A model generated the notes under the pieces. That model ran no database searches, was not told the DNA's origin, and worked only from the letters and a program-made list of their open reading frames with translations. The position numbers and the translations under genes were made by a program. 64,000 bases of DNA from JAHEGP01 sp963792875 (GTDB lineage Bacteria; Pseudomonadota; Gammaproteobacteria; Pseudomonadales; JAHEGP01), in assembly GCA_963792875.1 (NCBI GenBank), contig CAWBXV010000003.1, forward strand, positions 434,001-498,000, read 5' to 3'. This document shows positions 45,165-54,976 of this stretch, piece by piece. Each line of letters starts with the position of its first letter. The first letter of the stretch is position 1.

Positions 45165-46847
45165 TCAGGCCTGATGCACGGTGATCTGCTGAAACGGTAT
45201 GCCCCAGCCGCGCTGGTTGCAGGTCTCGACGCAGGCGCGCTGTACCAGGCGCCCGGCGGCGAAATATTTGTCGGCGGCCTTGCCATCGAACGTAGCAAAG
45301 ATGCGGAAGTCCAGTGAGCTGGCGCTGGCCGCGCTGAAATCCACCGTCAGGTCCTTGAGCAGGCGGCCGAGGCCCGCGGCGCGGAAAGCGGCCCGGGCGG
45401 CGTCGGCGAAGGCTGCAGGCACCTGGTCCAGGGCGATGGCCTGGTGCTGGTAGTCGATGCCGAAGGTCACGCCGATGCCGAAGCCATCGCGGCTGATATT
45501 GCGCACCCCCTGCTGTGCAAAGGTGGACGTGGGCAGCATCAGCGGGCTGCCCATGACCGACAGCTGCACGAAGTCGATGGTCTGGCTCAAGACCTGCCCG
45601 AAGGTGCCGTCTGCCAGCATCACGTAGTCGCCCACGCGGCTGGGGAACCACGCTTCGTCGCCGAGGCTGGGGCGCGAGGTCATCCCATGCAGGGCGCCGA
45701 TGGGAAGGCGGCGCATGCCCCGCAGGTCCGGGTTCATGAACAGGGAGTACACGTTGATCGACTTGGCCTCGAAGGGGACGCCGTCGATCAGCACGCGCTC
45801 GCCCTCGCGCACGGGCCCGACATTGAGCAGCATTCTCGCTTCGCGGACGTAGTGCGGCAGCCACTGGCGCAACGACAGCAGGGAGAACGCGATGATGACG
45901 ATGCTCAGGGTGAACAGCAGCACGTCGCTGCGCATATAGAACACGCAGAGCATGGCGATGACGGACAGCATGGTCGTCATGCCCAGGCGGATAAACCGCG
46001 CCAGCCGGATGTGGCTTCTGCTTTTGGGGCCCTGCTTGCGGTAGGCCAGCCAGGCGTAGAGCCAGTACAATCCCCGCAGGATGAGCCAGACGAAGCAGCC
46101 GATGCCCAGGGCGAGCAGCAGGGTGATGCCGCGGTCGCGCAGGAAGTCGTTGACGACGCTGGTCAGGTCCGCCGCCCAGCTCGTGTCCTCGTCATCGAGG
46201 CTGGCGAGCTGTGTGCGGGCAACGTCCAGACTCTGTTGGATTTCCGATTCCCGCGCGCGCCATTGCCGGTTAAGGCTGTCGAGCGCTGTGCGGGCATCGG
46301 GCGACAGCTCGAGCTTCTCGAAGCGGGCGAGGCCGGCGCGGGCCTTGGTGACCGCCCGCAGGCGCTCCTCGTCCGCATCGATGCCGGTGCGCAGCGACTC
46401 GATGCGGCGCGGTTTGGCGGTCAGTTCCCGCAGGCTCCCCAGCAGCGGCATCATCACCTGCTGCAACTCATCCTGCCAGGAAACGGCCGGCGCGGGTTCG
46501 TTCGTCAGCGCCGCTATCTCTACCCCGCCCACGAGCAGCTGCTCCATGGACTTGCGGGCGCGCGACAGGCTCTCATTGCGCTGCAGCAGTTCCTGCTCGA
46601 GCGGCTCGCGCTCGGTGCTGTCCTTTAGCTTCTCCAGGCGGGCGTTGAGCGACTGGATCTGCTGGCGCTGGTTTTTGATCGATTCGGCCAGGCTGTTGAC
46701 CCGGGCGGCGAGGTCGTCATCGGTCGGCGGGCTGGTCCGCGTCTCTTTCGCTGGCGTGCCTGCCGCGGGCGGCTGGGCCAGGGACGCTGGGCCGGGCAGT
46801 AGCAGGGTGAGGCTGAGGGCAATCAGTAGTGCAGAGCGCATGGACAT
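45165..46847 (-). CDS. MscS-family mechanosensitive channel with periplasmic coiled-coil domain
   Basis: A 560-residue protein. A signal peptide occupies residues 1-25 (LLIALSLTLLLPGPASLAQ). Residues about 45-220 form a long charged coiled-coil periplasmic region (IKNQRQQIQSLNARLEKLKD), as in the larger MscK/DUF3772-type channels. Three hydrophobic helices follow (about 235-340: GITLLLALGIGCFVWLILRG and LLFTLSIVIIAFSLLSLRQW). The cytoplasmic MscS beta and alpha/beta domain has VREGERVLIDGVPFEAKSIN and DYVMLADGTFGQVLSQTIDF. The TM3 glycine/alanine pore pattern is weak, so gating may differ. It is convergent with fabR, 24 bp apart. Confidence 0.75.
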   Translation of the reverse strand: MSMRSALLIALSLTLLLPGPASLAQPPAAGTPAKETRTSPPTDDDLAARVNSLAESIKNQRQQIQSLNARLEKLKDSTEREPLEQELLQRNESLSRARKSMEQLLVGGVEIAALTNEPAPAVSWQDELQQVMMPLLGSLRELTAKPRRIESLRTGIDADEERLRAVTKARAGLARFEKLELSPDARTALDSLNRQWRARESEIQQSLDVARTQLASLDDEDTSWAADLTSVVNDFLRDRGITLLLALGIGCFVWLILRGLYWLYAWLAYRKQGPKSRSHIRLARFIRLGMTTMLSVIAMLCVFYMRSDVLLFTLSIVIIAFSLLSLRQWLPHYVREARMLLNVGPVREGERVLIDGVPFEAKSINVYSLFMNPDLRGMRRLPIGALHGMTSRPSLGDEAWFPSRVGDYVMLADGTFGQVLSQTIDFVQLSVMGSPLMLPTSTFAQQGVRNISRDGFGIGVTFGIDYQHQAIALDQVPAAFADAARAAFRAAGLGRLLKDLTVDFSAASASSLDFRIFATFDGKAADKYFAAGRLVQRACVETCNQRGWGIPFQQITVHQA

Positions 46848-47113
46848 GATGGATGGTCATTCGTACGGCATGAGGGTGTGAGGTGTCAGGGCGCGAGCAG
46901 CGAGGCGCAGCCGCCTGCACTGCGAGCCGGCGCCGGCCCGCATAGCCCCCGTATCCTGCGGCGGGAGAATACCGGTGCGCCGGGGGCAGTGCAAGCGCAT
47001 TGCCCGCTGTGGCCCCCGCTGGCGGCTGCAGTCGGGCTCCGCCCGGGGCTGACGCGGCCGTCGCCGGGTCGGGCGACAGCGCGCGTCGGGCGGGCTGCGC
47101 CGCGCGCTCGGGT
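46848..47113. other. Intergenic, no gene seen
   Basis: About 265 bp between the MscS-like gene and the next minus-strand gene. It is GC-rich, and I see no convincing ORF or hairpin with a T-run. It must contain the promoter of the MscS-like gene. Confidence 0.35.
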
Positions 47114-48826
47114 TCACGGCAGCCGGGTGATATAGATCCCCGCCATGCCGCTGTCTTCCTCCCCGCCTTCCGCTTCCATGGCGGCATTGATGACCAGCCA
47201 CCGGCCGCGGAAGCCGTCGCGCTCGATGCCCACGGCCGTGACCACGGACGCCGCCGGCGCCTCCGGGTCCAGCGTCCGGCCGGGCTGGGTGGTGTCGACC
47301 AGGGTTACCAGGGGCGCGTTGCCGGGGCTCTTGGCCAGGTAGATGCCGTCAACGGCAGCATTGCCGGCGGCGCCGTTCCCGCCTCTGCTCGCCTTGAAGG
47401 CCGTCCACACCGCAGCGCCGCGGCCGGAGACGGCGACGAAGGCCGACGAGCGCCAGCGGGCCGGTTCGCCGTCGTCCTCGGCGTCGTCCTCACCGTGGCC
47501 GCTGCCCACGCAGGGGGTCTTGCCGGAGTAGTTCCAGTACAGGAACTCATCGAAACCGGCACCGGTTCTGGCCACGACCCGGGTCTGCCCGGTGCGGCTG
47601 TCGTGGACGAAGATGCCCTGGTGTACCGGCACCCGTCTGTCCTGATAGCAGCTCTGGCCGTAGCGGGGGTCGGACTCGTCATCGCAGATGCTGTCCGGGT
47701 CCCCGATCGGCTCGCCCGCGCCTTCGCAGACCAGCGCCTGGTTGCAGTAGTCGATGCGGTCCTTGTTGCCCTCGCTCGGGCAGTACAGGCGCACGGTCTT
47801 GATCTGGTCGCCCCAGGCGCCCCAGAAGCCGACGAAGCGGCCGTCGAACGCGCCGCCTTCGCCCAGGCCATTGAAGCGCTTGCCGGCTGCCTCGCCGGGG
47901 ACCTGGCCGCCGATGCTGACCAGGGTGACGAGATCGGGCATGGGCTCCAGCGGCGCCAGGTAGAGGCCGCCCAGGGTGGGGTTTTCCTCGTTGTCGAAGC
48001 CGGCGAACACGACCCTGCCATTGGCCGCGCTGGGCGGCGAGGTGGAGCCGAACACGGTGGTGGTGCCGGGAATCAGCGTGCTGGAGGAGTTGGCGATCAG
48101 CACCACCGGTGCGCTGCCCCCGGCCGGAGACAGGTCGTCGTCGCCGATCGGCTGGTCCTGCAGCTGGCGATAGTACACGCCGGTCCGGCCGTCGCCTGCG
48201 GCGGTGGTGTAGTTGCCCTTGAACACGACGGTGTCGCCGCCGGTGACCGCCGGTGCGCCGGGGAACACCTCAAACAAGGTTCCCGGGTACTCGGGCACTT
48301 CGAAGAAGGAGAATTCCGCGACCGCGCCGAGCTTGCTCGCTCCCGTGATCAGGTCGCCGAAGGGGTTGGCGTAGATGCCCGTGGTGCCGGCCCGGGTTTC
48401 TCCGTACTTCCACACGGGCGGGTGGTTGCCGCGGGTGGCGATGGTCGCCGTCGCCATGTCGATGCGGGGAAAGGACGGGGTCTCGACGAATTTGCTCCCC
48501 AGGTTGTTGGGCTGCGGGACCGCCGTGGTCCGGTCGAGAATGCTGACGATGGGGCTGCCGCGCTTTGCCATGTCGCGGGTATAGATGCCGTGGGTGGGCG
48601 GTCCGAGCGGCGGGCCGCCGCGGCTGCGCGCCCGGATCACCACCAGGCCGTCGAGGTTGACCGAGGGCTGGTTGTAGCTGTTGAAGTTTCTCACCTCGAG
48701 CGGCGGCATCAGGTCGTTGTTGTTGACCACCGTCGCCCATTGCGGATGTGCCGGGGGTCTGGCCGCAAGCGCGGGCTGCATCAGCAGGCAGGCGCCGGCG
48801 GCCCCGGCGGTTATCAGTTTCTTCAT
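47114..48826 (-). CDS. Secreted repeat protein, probable beta-propeller, unknown function
   Basis: A 570-residue protein from ATG 48826 (MKKLITAGAAGACLLMQPAL), with a Sec signal peptide cut near ALA-AR. The mature part has recurring units of the form DG..V.F.G......GIY, for example LDGLVVIRARSRGG, GGDTVVFKGNYTTAAGDGRT, ANGRVVFAGFDNEENPT, FDGRFVGFWGAWGD, and the C-terminal EDSGMAGIYITRLP. This suggests a beta-propeller with six or seven blades. Four cysteines in the C-terminal half (LYCPSEG, VCEGAGEP, ICDDESD, SCYQD) could form disulfides. The longer frame upstream of 48826 lacks export features and is rejected. No catalytic motif seen. It follows the frameshifted secreted gene by 158 bp, same strand. 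Confidence 0.65.
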   Translation of the reverse strand: MKKLITAGAAGACLLMQPALAARPPAHPQWATVVNNNDLMPPLEVRNFNSYNQPSVNLDGLVVIRARSRGGPPLGPPTHGIYTRDMAKRGSPIVSILDRTTAVPQPNNLGSKFVETPSFPRIDMATATIATRGNHPPVWKYGETRAGTTGIYANPFGDLITGASKLGAVAEFSFFEVPEYPGTLFEVFPGAPAVTGGDTVVFKGNYTTAAGDGRTGVYYRQLQDQPIGDDDLSPAGGSAPVVLIANSSSTLIPGTTTVFGSTSPPSAANGRVVFAGFDNEENPTLGGLYLAPLEPMPDLVTLVSIGGQVPGEAAGKRFNGLGEGGAFDGRFVGFWGAWGDQIKTVRLYCPSEGNKDRIDYCNQALVCEGAGEPIGDPDSICDDESDPRYGQSCYQDRRVPVHQGIFVHDSRTGQTRVVARTGAGFDEFLYWNYSGKTPCVGSGHGEDDAEDDGEPARWRSSAFVAVSGRGAAVWTAFKASRGGNGAAGNAAVDGIYLAKSPGNAPLVTLVDTTQPGRTLDPEAPAASVVTAVGIERDGFRGRWLVINAAMEAEGGEEDSGMAGIYITRLP

Positions 48827-48984
48827 CTCGTCGCTCCCTGCAGAATCATCTGGAAAACGTGTTACTGCGTGACTGCGGTTCTGTGCCTTGGGCTGGAACC
48901 TGCCACACGGCAGCGCGGCGCGTTCTGCCGCGCCGCGCTGCCGCTGATGTTGGCTGCCGGTCATCCCTGACCGGGCCGTCCTGA

Positions 48985-50406
48985 CTACTTGTCGGGCTTT
49001 CCCTTGCCGCCGCTGCCACCGCCGCCGCCCTTGGTGGTGAGTTCCAGATCGATGTAGACCAGCCCGCCCTCGTCGCCGAGGTCGGAGTCACCTGCGTAGA
49101 CGATGGTCGAGAGGTTGTTTTCGCCCTGGTTCACTAGCTTGGTGCCATCCGTCGAACACTTGTCGCCAGCGTGGTACTGCACGCAGGTCCCTCAGTGTCG
49201 TTGCCGTCGAGCACCATGGTCAGGCGGTAGGTACCCGTGGAGGCGGTCTTGGCGTTCCAGTTGTAGCCGTAGACGATGCTGCCGCTGGAAGTGATCTCGG
49301 TCGACCACGTGCCGGCGTAGTTAGCGACATTGACCAGCGGCGCGCCCACGCCGACACCGTATTGACCGCTCGTCTGGTCCCAGGTCGGCTCGCCGGCGAT
49401 CTTCTGGATCACCAGTCGTGCGCAGTGCGAGTACACCGGGCGTGGATCGGGATCGCATCGGGGTGCCGTCTGCGGGAACTGCCGCGCGAATGGTGGTTGG
49501 AAGTAATTCTTGAGCAGGGTCTGCGTGCCGACATCGCCGACCATGCCGCCGCCAAAGTCGGTGCCCTGCATCTCGTTGCCGGACTGCTCGGTGCCCGGGA
49601 CTGCACCGCTCATCCCCAGGGCCGCAAAGCAGCCGAGGCTCGCACTGCTCGCCGTTGGTACGAGGCAGGGCGACGGAATGCCATCCGTCCAGTCGGTCAC
49701 CAAAAACTTCCCCAGTTCGAGGTCATCCGCCGGCACGTTCTGCAGCAGGTGAACTCCACGCGGATCTGGCGCGCCTGGATCGCCGGTGTGGACTCCAGCA
49801 GGTCGCCCACGTCCACGGCGCTGACGACCAGCGGGGTGGAAACAGCGTGTCCGACACTCAGCGCTTTCCGGAAATTGTCGCGGCCTTCTGCAGCCACCGA
49901 CTTGCATCCTTCCTTCTGGTCGTGCTGCAGCCAGCAGGTTCTTCGGGATAGGCATCGAATCGATTCTCGCCGACCGTCGCCTTCCTCGATGATGACGACC
50001 ACTTGCGGCCGTAGTAGCACAGAAAGTCAGCCGGCACCGGCGTGCCCGATGCCACTCCTTCTTCGCCGATGCAAAGCGGATCGTTAGGCGGATTGGTGAT
50101 CTCCGCGAACCGCCAGGCGCCGTCCGCAGGGAAACCGGCGGGCCCCACGTTTTCCGACAGAATCAACGGAAACGAAAGGTTGTTGGCGCCGGCCTCCGTG
50201 GGCGGCTTGCCACCGCCGCCGGGCTTGTTGCAGGGCGGCGAGCCGCCATCGTCGCAGACCTTTTTCGCCAACGCACCGCCGCTCATACCGGCCAGCAGCA
50301 TGACGCTGGCCATGCCGATAGCCGCCGACAGCGGCTTTACTCTAAACGTCGGCGCGCTGTTTCCCGTTGGCGTAACACGGCCTGGTGCGCTCATGGTATC
50401 TCTCAT
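48985..50406 (-). pseudogene. Secreted Gly-rich protein gene broken by three one-base deletions
   Basis: About 474 residues when repaired. Start ATG 50406 has a strong GAGGAGG site. A signal peptide (about residues 25-47, IGMASVMLLAGMSGGALA) precedes a Pro/Gly-rich segment. The frame changes near 49937, 49752 and 49185. In each case adding one base joins coding stretches, giving EEP-CWLQHDQKEGC, RVEF-HLLQNVPADDLELG, and EGP-CVQYHAGDKC. The body has cysteines in secreted spacing and a beta-rich end (TYRLTMVLDGND, GGLVYIDLELTTKGGGGG), finishing GKGKPDK. All three gaps fall at runs of C on the coding strand, which suits homopolymer read errors. I do not recognise a family. A class II FNR promoter lies upstream. 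Confidence 0.62.
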
Positions 50407-50456
50407 TTTGACTTCCTCCTCGTGACTGCTAAGGGTTATTCGCTATTGCTAAATTA

Positions 50457-50462
50457 ATGATA
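50457..50462 (-). promoter_or_regulatory. -10 element of the FNR-dependent promoter
   Basis: TATCAT on the minus strand (5 of 6 matches). Its centre lies exactly 32 bp from the FNR box centre, which puts the box at -41.5 with a start at about 50450. Confidence 0.55.
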
Positions 50463-50484
50463 AAGAAATTGCAGGGGAGAGTAT

Positions 50485-50498
50485 TTGATCTGTATCAA
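50485..50498 (-). promoter_or_regulatory. FNR/ANR box
   Basis: TTGATCTGTATCAA, a perfect TTGAT-N4-ATCAA palindrome, in an AT-rich stretch between the divergent genes at 50406 and 50659. Spacing to the -10 at 50457-50462 fits class II activation of the minus-strand gene. Confidence 0.65.
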
Positions 50499-50658
50499 GG
50501 ATGTGGACCTCAACCGGGCGCCGATCGCAAAGCCTCCGATGCACCTGCCGCGCCGGCCGCGCCGCAGCGTCTGATTTTGAGGCGGCAATCTGCTAGATTG
50601 CAGCGGTAGCAGCGTTGAACGCCCGATCCGGGGCAGGCGACAGGAGGAGCTGGGTACC

Positions 50659-51783
50659 ATGTATACCGAAATCTGCCGCAAGCTGGGCATCGAGCACGCC
50701 ATCTTTGCGTTCACCCACTGCCGCGACGTGGTGGTGGCGGTGAGCAGGGCCGGCGGCATCGGCGTGTTGGGGGCCGTCGGCTTCACCCCTGCGCAGCTCA
50801 AGGCAGAGCTGGACTGGATCGACGCGCACATCGGCGACAAGCCCTACGGCGTGGACGTGGTCATCCCCCAGAAGTACGAGGGCATGGGGGACATGGACCC
50901 CGCCGCGCTGGAGCGACAGCTGATGACCCTGGTGCCGCAGCAGCACATCGACTTCGCCCAGGCGCTGCTGGCCGAGCACGGGGTGCCCGAGTGGCCCGAC
51001 GGCAGCCGCTCCATGGGCCTGCTGGGCTGGACCGAGGCGACCGCAACCCCGCTGCTGATGGAGGCGCTGACCCGGCCCCGGTGCCGGCTGATCGCCAACG
51101 CGCTGGGCACGCCGCCGGCCGACAAGGTCCGCATGATACAGGACAGCGGGCGGCTGGTGGGCGCGCTCTGCGGGCGCGTCAAGCAGGTGCAGGCGCACGC
51201 CGCGGCGGGCCTGGACTTTATCGTCGCGCAGGGCGGGGAGGCCGGCGGCCACGCCGGCGATGTCGGGTCCATCGTGCTGTGGAAGCAGGCGGTGGAGGCG
51301 GCCGGCGACATCCCGGTGCTGGCCGCCGGCGGCATCGGCAGCGGCGAACAGATGCTGGCGGCGATGGCCATGGGCTGCGCCGGCGTCTGGACGGGGTCCA
51401 TCTGGCTGGCGGTCGAGGAGGCGCACGCCGAGCCGGCGCAGAAGGCCTCTTATTTCAAGGCCACCAGCGAGGATACCGTGCGCACCCGCTCGTGGACGGG
51501 CAAGACCGCGCGGGTGCTGCGCAACGACTGGACCGAGGCCTGGGACCGCGCCGACACGCCCGACCCCCTGGGCATGCCGCTGCAGGGGCTGGTGACCAGC
51601 GACGCCATGCGGCGGACCACCACCTATGCCGGTGTCGCCGATACCCAGGCTGTCGGCTTCAACCCGGTGGGGCAGGTGGTGGGGCAGATCAACGGGGTGG
51701 AGAGCGTGCGCCATCTGATGGCCCGGCTGCTCAGCGGGTACGCCGATGCCCTCGCGCGGCTCAACAGCCTGATGCCGTCCTGA
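50659..51783 (+). CDS. NAD(P)H-dependent flavin oxidoreductase, nitronate monooxygenase family
   Basis: A 374-residue TIM-barrel flavoprotein. A strong site (AGGAGGAGC) precedes ATG 50659. Family landmarks: AVSRAGGIGVLGAVGFTP near the N-terminus, LDFIVAQGGEAGGHAGDVGS (FMN phosphate and active-site region with the conserved His), and PVLAAGGIGSGEQMLAAMAM, then GCAGVWTGSIWLA. Members oxidise propionate-3-nitronate or reduce enones and quinones; the substrate here is unknown. It belongs to the same fold as PfaD but lacks the PfaD extension and is not part of the lipid operon. Divergent from the FNR-box gene. Confidence 0.82.
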   Translation: MYTEICRKLGIEHAIFAFTHCRDVVVAVSRAGGIGVLGAVGFTPAQLKAELDWIDAHIGDKPYGVDVVIPQKYEGMGDMDPAALERQLMTLVPQQHIDFAQALLAEHGVPEWPDGSRSMGLLGWTEATATPLLMEALTRPRCRLIANALGTPPADKVRMIQDSGRLVGALCGRVKQVQAHAAAGLDFIVAQGGEAGGHAGDVGSIVLWKQAVEAAGDIPVLAAGGIGSGEQMLAAMAMGCAGVWTGSIWLAVEEAHAEPAQKASYFKATSEDTVRTRSWTGKTARVLRNDWTEAWDRADTPDPLGMPLQGLVTSDAMRRTTTYAGVADTQAVGFNPVGQVVGQINGVESVRHLMARLLSGYADALARLNSLMPS

Positions 51784-51862
51784 CGCCGCGCTCGCTGGCG
51801 CCACCTGAGGGGAGACAGCGCCGTCTGAGCGTGCGCGGCGCCGCCCGCCTGCGGCGGCAACG

Positions 51863-54800
51863 CTATCGTCCGGCGGTGCCCGGCAGCGCGCGCCGCAGGC
51901 GCCGGCGCAGGTCCTGCTCGACCGCGTACAGGCAGGGCACGTAGAGCAGGGTGATGAGCGTGCCGAAGGCGATGCCCCACAGCATGGCCATGATCATCGG
52001 CGTGAGGAAGGGATTGGAGCCCAGCCAGCCGTAGGCGGCCGGTGCCAGCCCGGCGATGGTGGTGAGCGAGGTCACCAGGATGGGGCGCAGCCGGTACGCG
52101 GCGCCCGCGGCGATGTCCTGCTCCGCTACCAGGCCGTCGCGGCGGTATTGATTGATGCGGTCGATCAGCACGATGGCGCTGTTCACCAGCACGCCGGCCA
52201 GCCCCAGGAAACCCATCATCGCCGGTACGCTGAGGTCGAAGCCCTGCACGATGAAGGCGATGAGGACGCCGGCAAAGCCCAGCGGCACCTGCACCAGCAC
52301 GATCAGCGGCTGGGTCAGGGAGTTGAACAGCAGCACCATGATGATGAAGATGGCCATCAGAATGACGCCCAGCGCCGAGGCCATATTGCCCAGTGTGGCC
52401 TGCTGGCTGGAGAGCTCGCCGCTCTGGCGCAGGCGCAGGCCGGGGAAGCGCTGCGCGTAGTCGCGGCTGGCGATGAAGGCCGTCAGCGCCTGGTTGATCT
52501 CCAGCACGCTGACCACATCGCGGTCGATCTCGGCGTACAGCGTCTCGACCCGCTTGCCGAAGTGGTGGGTGATGGCGGACTCCCCCTGGATCACCCGGTA
52601 GTCGACCAGCGCCCGCAACGGAATGCGGGCGCCCTCGCGGTTGATGATGGTCAGCGAGCGCAGGGTCTGGGGGTCGCCGCGATAGGGGGAGGCGAGCTGC
52701 AGCCGATAGCGGATGCGTTCGCCCAGCACCTGCAGCTCGTCGACGATATAGCCGTCGAAGGCGACCCGGATGGCGCGGGTGATGTCGGTGACGGTCAGGC
52801 CGTAGGCGGCGATGGCCTCGTGCCGCAGCTGCAGGTCGATGGTGTCCTTGCCCGGCTCGTAGCTGCTCCAGGACTCGGTTACGCCCCGCTGCCGCGCCAG
52901 CCAGTCCAGCAGCTCGGAGGCCACCGTGCCGCGCTCGACGCCGTTGCTGATCACCTGCACCTCGACCGGGAAGCCCACGGGCGGGCCGACGTCCTTGGGC
53001 AGCACCGCCAGGTGCTCGAACTGCTTGAACTGCTGCAACTCCTGGCGCAGGTGGCGCGTCAGCGCCAGGGTGTTGACCTGGCGCACGCCGGGCGGCTGCA
53101 GAAAGATGTCGATCAGCCCGCGGTCGCTCTGGCTGCCGGGGTTGACCTCCTCGGGCCGGCCAATGTCGTGGCTGCCCACGGTGAGGCGGGTGTTCTGCAG
53201 GTCGCGCGGGTCGATCAGGCCCTGGATAGATTGCTCCAGCCGCCGCAGCTCCCGGTAGGTGTGCTCGAACGATGAGCCGGCCGGGAGCTGGGCGCGGATG
53301 TGGATCTGGTCCACGTCGGCGTCCGGGTAGAGGTCGACGCTCACCGTGCGGAAGCCGGCGACGACGATGCCGGCGAACACCGCGGTCAGCAACAGCAGGC
53401 TCCGGTAGCGCCGGCGCAGCAGCCAGGCGATGTCGCGCTGGAAGCGCTGCTCGACGCGGCCGAACCAGGCGGACTGGCGCGGCCGGCCCCGGCGGTGGCT
53501 GAAGGCGCCGGCGATGTGGCAGGGCAGCAGCAGCTTGCACTCCAGCAGCGAGGCGGTGACGATCAGCATCACCATGACGGGCAGCATCCACATGAACTTG
53601 CCCTCCTTGCCGCCCAGGAACACCAGCGGCGTAAAGGCCAGCAGGGTGGTGACCGCGCCGGTGATGACCGCCGGCGCGATGGCGGCGGTGCCCTCGATTG
53701 CCGCCTGCCGCGGGGGCATCCCCAGGGCGTAATGGCGCGAGATGCTCTCGCTGGTGACGACGGCGTCGTCGACCAGCAGTCCCAGCATGAGGATGGTCGC
53801 CGCGAGGGTGAACTGGTTGACGGTCAGGCCGAACAGCGGCATCAGCGCGAAGCCCATCAGGATGGCGACCGGCATGCCCGCGGCCACCCACAGCGCGGCG
53901 CGCCAGGGAAAGAACAGCAGCAGCACGAGGAACACCATGGCCATGCCGGCCAGGCCGTTCTGCGTCAGGGCGCTGAGCATGGCCGTGGTCATGCGGGACA
54001 GCTCGTTGACCACCACGATGTGCACGCCCGGCGGCAGGCGCTGCCCGATCTGCGCCACCCGCTCCCGCACGCGCTCGACCACCGCGATCTCGTTGGCGTC
54101 GGATGAGCGGCGCACGCCCAGGTAGATGCCGGGCAGGCCGTTGATGTAGCTGCGCACCGACCAGTCCTCGTAGTCGGCGACCACCTCGGCCACATCGCGG
54201 ATGCGGATAACGTTGCCGAAGTCCGGGGCGCGGATGATCACGTCGCCGACCTCCTTGGGGTCGCGGAAGCGCCCCACGGCGATGATGTCCTTTTCGGCCA
54301 CATAGGACTCCAGCGCGCCGCCGCTTTCAGTGACGTTGCGCGCGCGGATGGCCTGCTCGATCTCCTGCTGGGTGATGCCCAGCTGGTGCAGCTTGAGGGA
54401 ATCCAGCAGGATGCGGATCTCGCGGCTGCGGGAGCCGCGCTTGTCGACGCCGGCCACGCCGGGGACTTCGCGCAGCTCGTCCTGCAGCATCTGCGCGATC
54501 TCGCGCAGCAGTTCTTCGGCCACCTCGCCTGCCACCATCAGCTCGATGACGGGCTGCAGGCCGGGCTTGATAACGGTGAGCACGGGTTTGTCGGGGAGGT
54601 CGCGGGGGAGGCGGGCGGACGCGCGGTCGACGGCGCGCTGCAGGTCGCGCTCCAGGTCTTCAAGCTCTGTGCTGCTGGCCTCGTCGCGGGCGGTGACCAC
54701 GATGGCCGAGTAGCCCTCGACGCTCTTGGACATGAGGTCGCGGACGCCGTCCACCTTGAGCAGCTCTTCCTCCAGGGGGGCGGTGACGCCGAGCTCGACG

Positions 54801-54976
54801 TCCTCCGGGCTGCGGCCGGGCGCCTGGGTCAGGAGGTCGAACACGCCGAAGTCGAAGTCGGGGAAGGCGCTGAACACCGCGCTGTACAGGCTGGACACGC
54901 CCGCGGCCAGCACGAACACCATGGTCAGATTGACCAGCAGCGGGCGCGCCACGAAAAACGCCAGGAACGTCCTCAA
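51863..54976 (-). CDS. RND efflux permease (AcrB/MexB superfamily)
   Basis: A 1037-residue inner-membrane proton-driven exporter. Two halves of about 500 residues each hold an N-terminal helix, a large periplasmic loop and a helix bundle. The TM4 proton relay is present (MLGLLVDDAVVTSESISRHY). Other landmarks are MVFVLAAGVSSLYSAVFSAF at the start, PAVITGAVTTLLAFTPLVFL, and FLGLAGVLVNSAIVLIDRIN in the second half. The sequence is closer to the hydrophobe/cation-exporting AcrB-like group than to CusA, since no metal-binding Met cluster is visible. It follows its adaptor gene with a 4-bp overlap. No outer-membrane channel gene is adjacent, so a shared TolC is likely. Confidence 0.9.
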   Translation of the reverse strand: MRTFLAFFVARPLLVNLTMVFVLAAGVSSLYSAVFSAFPDFDFGVFDLLTQAPGRSPEDVELGVTAPLEEELLKVDGVRDLMSKSVEGYSAIVVTARDEASSTELEDLERDLQRAVDRASARLPRDLPDKPVLTVIKPGLQPVIELMVAGEVAEELLREIAQMLQDELREVPGVAGVDKRGSRSREIRILLDSLKLHQLGITQQEIEQAIRARNVTESGGALESYVAEKDIIAVGRFRDPKEVGDVIIRAPDFGNVIRIRDVAEVVADYEDWSVRSYINGLPGIYLGVRRSSDANEIAVVERVRERVAQIGQRLPPGVHIVVVNELSRMTTAMLSALTQNGLAGMAMVFLVLLLFFPWRAALWVAAGMPVAILMGFALMPLFGLTVNQFTLAATILMLGLLVDDAVVTSESISRHYALGMPPRQAAIEGTAAIAPAVITGAVTTLLAFTPLVFLGGKEGKFMWMLPVMVMLIVTASLLECKLLLPCHIAGAFSHRRGRPRQSAWFGRVEQRFQRDIAWLLRRRYRSLLLLTAVFAGIVVAGFRTVSVDLYPDADVDQIHIRAQLPAGSSFEHTYRELRRLEQSIQGLIDPRDLQNTRLTVGSHDIGRPEEVNPGSQSDRGLIDIFLQPPGVRQVNTLALTRHLRQELQQFKQFEHLAVLPKDVGPPVGFPVEVQVISNGVERGTVASELLDWLARQRGVTESWSSYEPGKDTIDLQLRHEAIAAYGLTVTDITRAIRVAFDGYIVDELQVLGERIRYRLQLASPYRGDPQTLRSLTIINREGARIPLRALVDYRVIQGESAITHHFGKRVETLYAEIDRDVVSVLEINQALTAFIASRDYAQRFPGLRLRQSGELSSQQATLGNMASALGVILMAIFIIMVLLFNSLTQPLIVLVQVPLGFAGVLIAFIVQGFDLSVPAMMGFLGLAGVLVNSAIVLIDRINQYRRDGLVAEQDIAAGAAYRLRPILVTSLTTIAGLAPAAYGWLGSNPFLTPMIMAMLWGIAFGTLITLLYVPCLYAVEQDLRRRLRRALPGTAGR

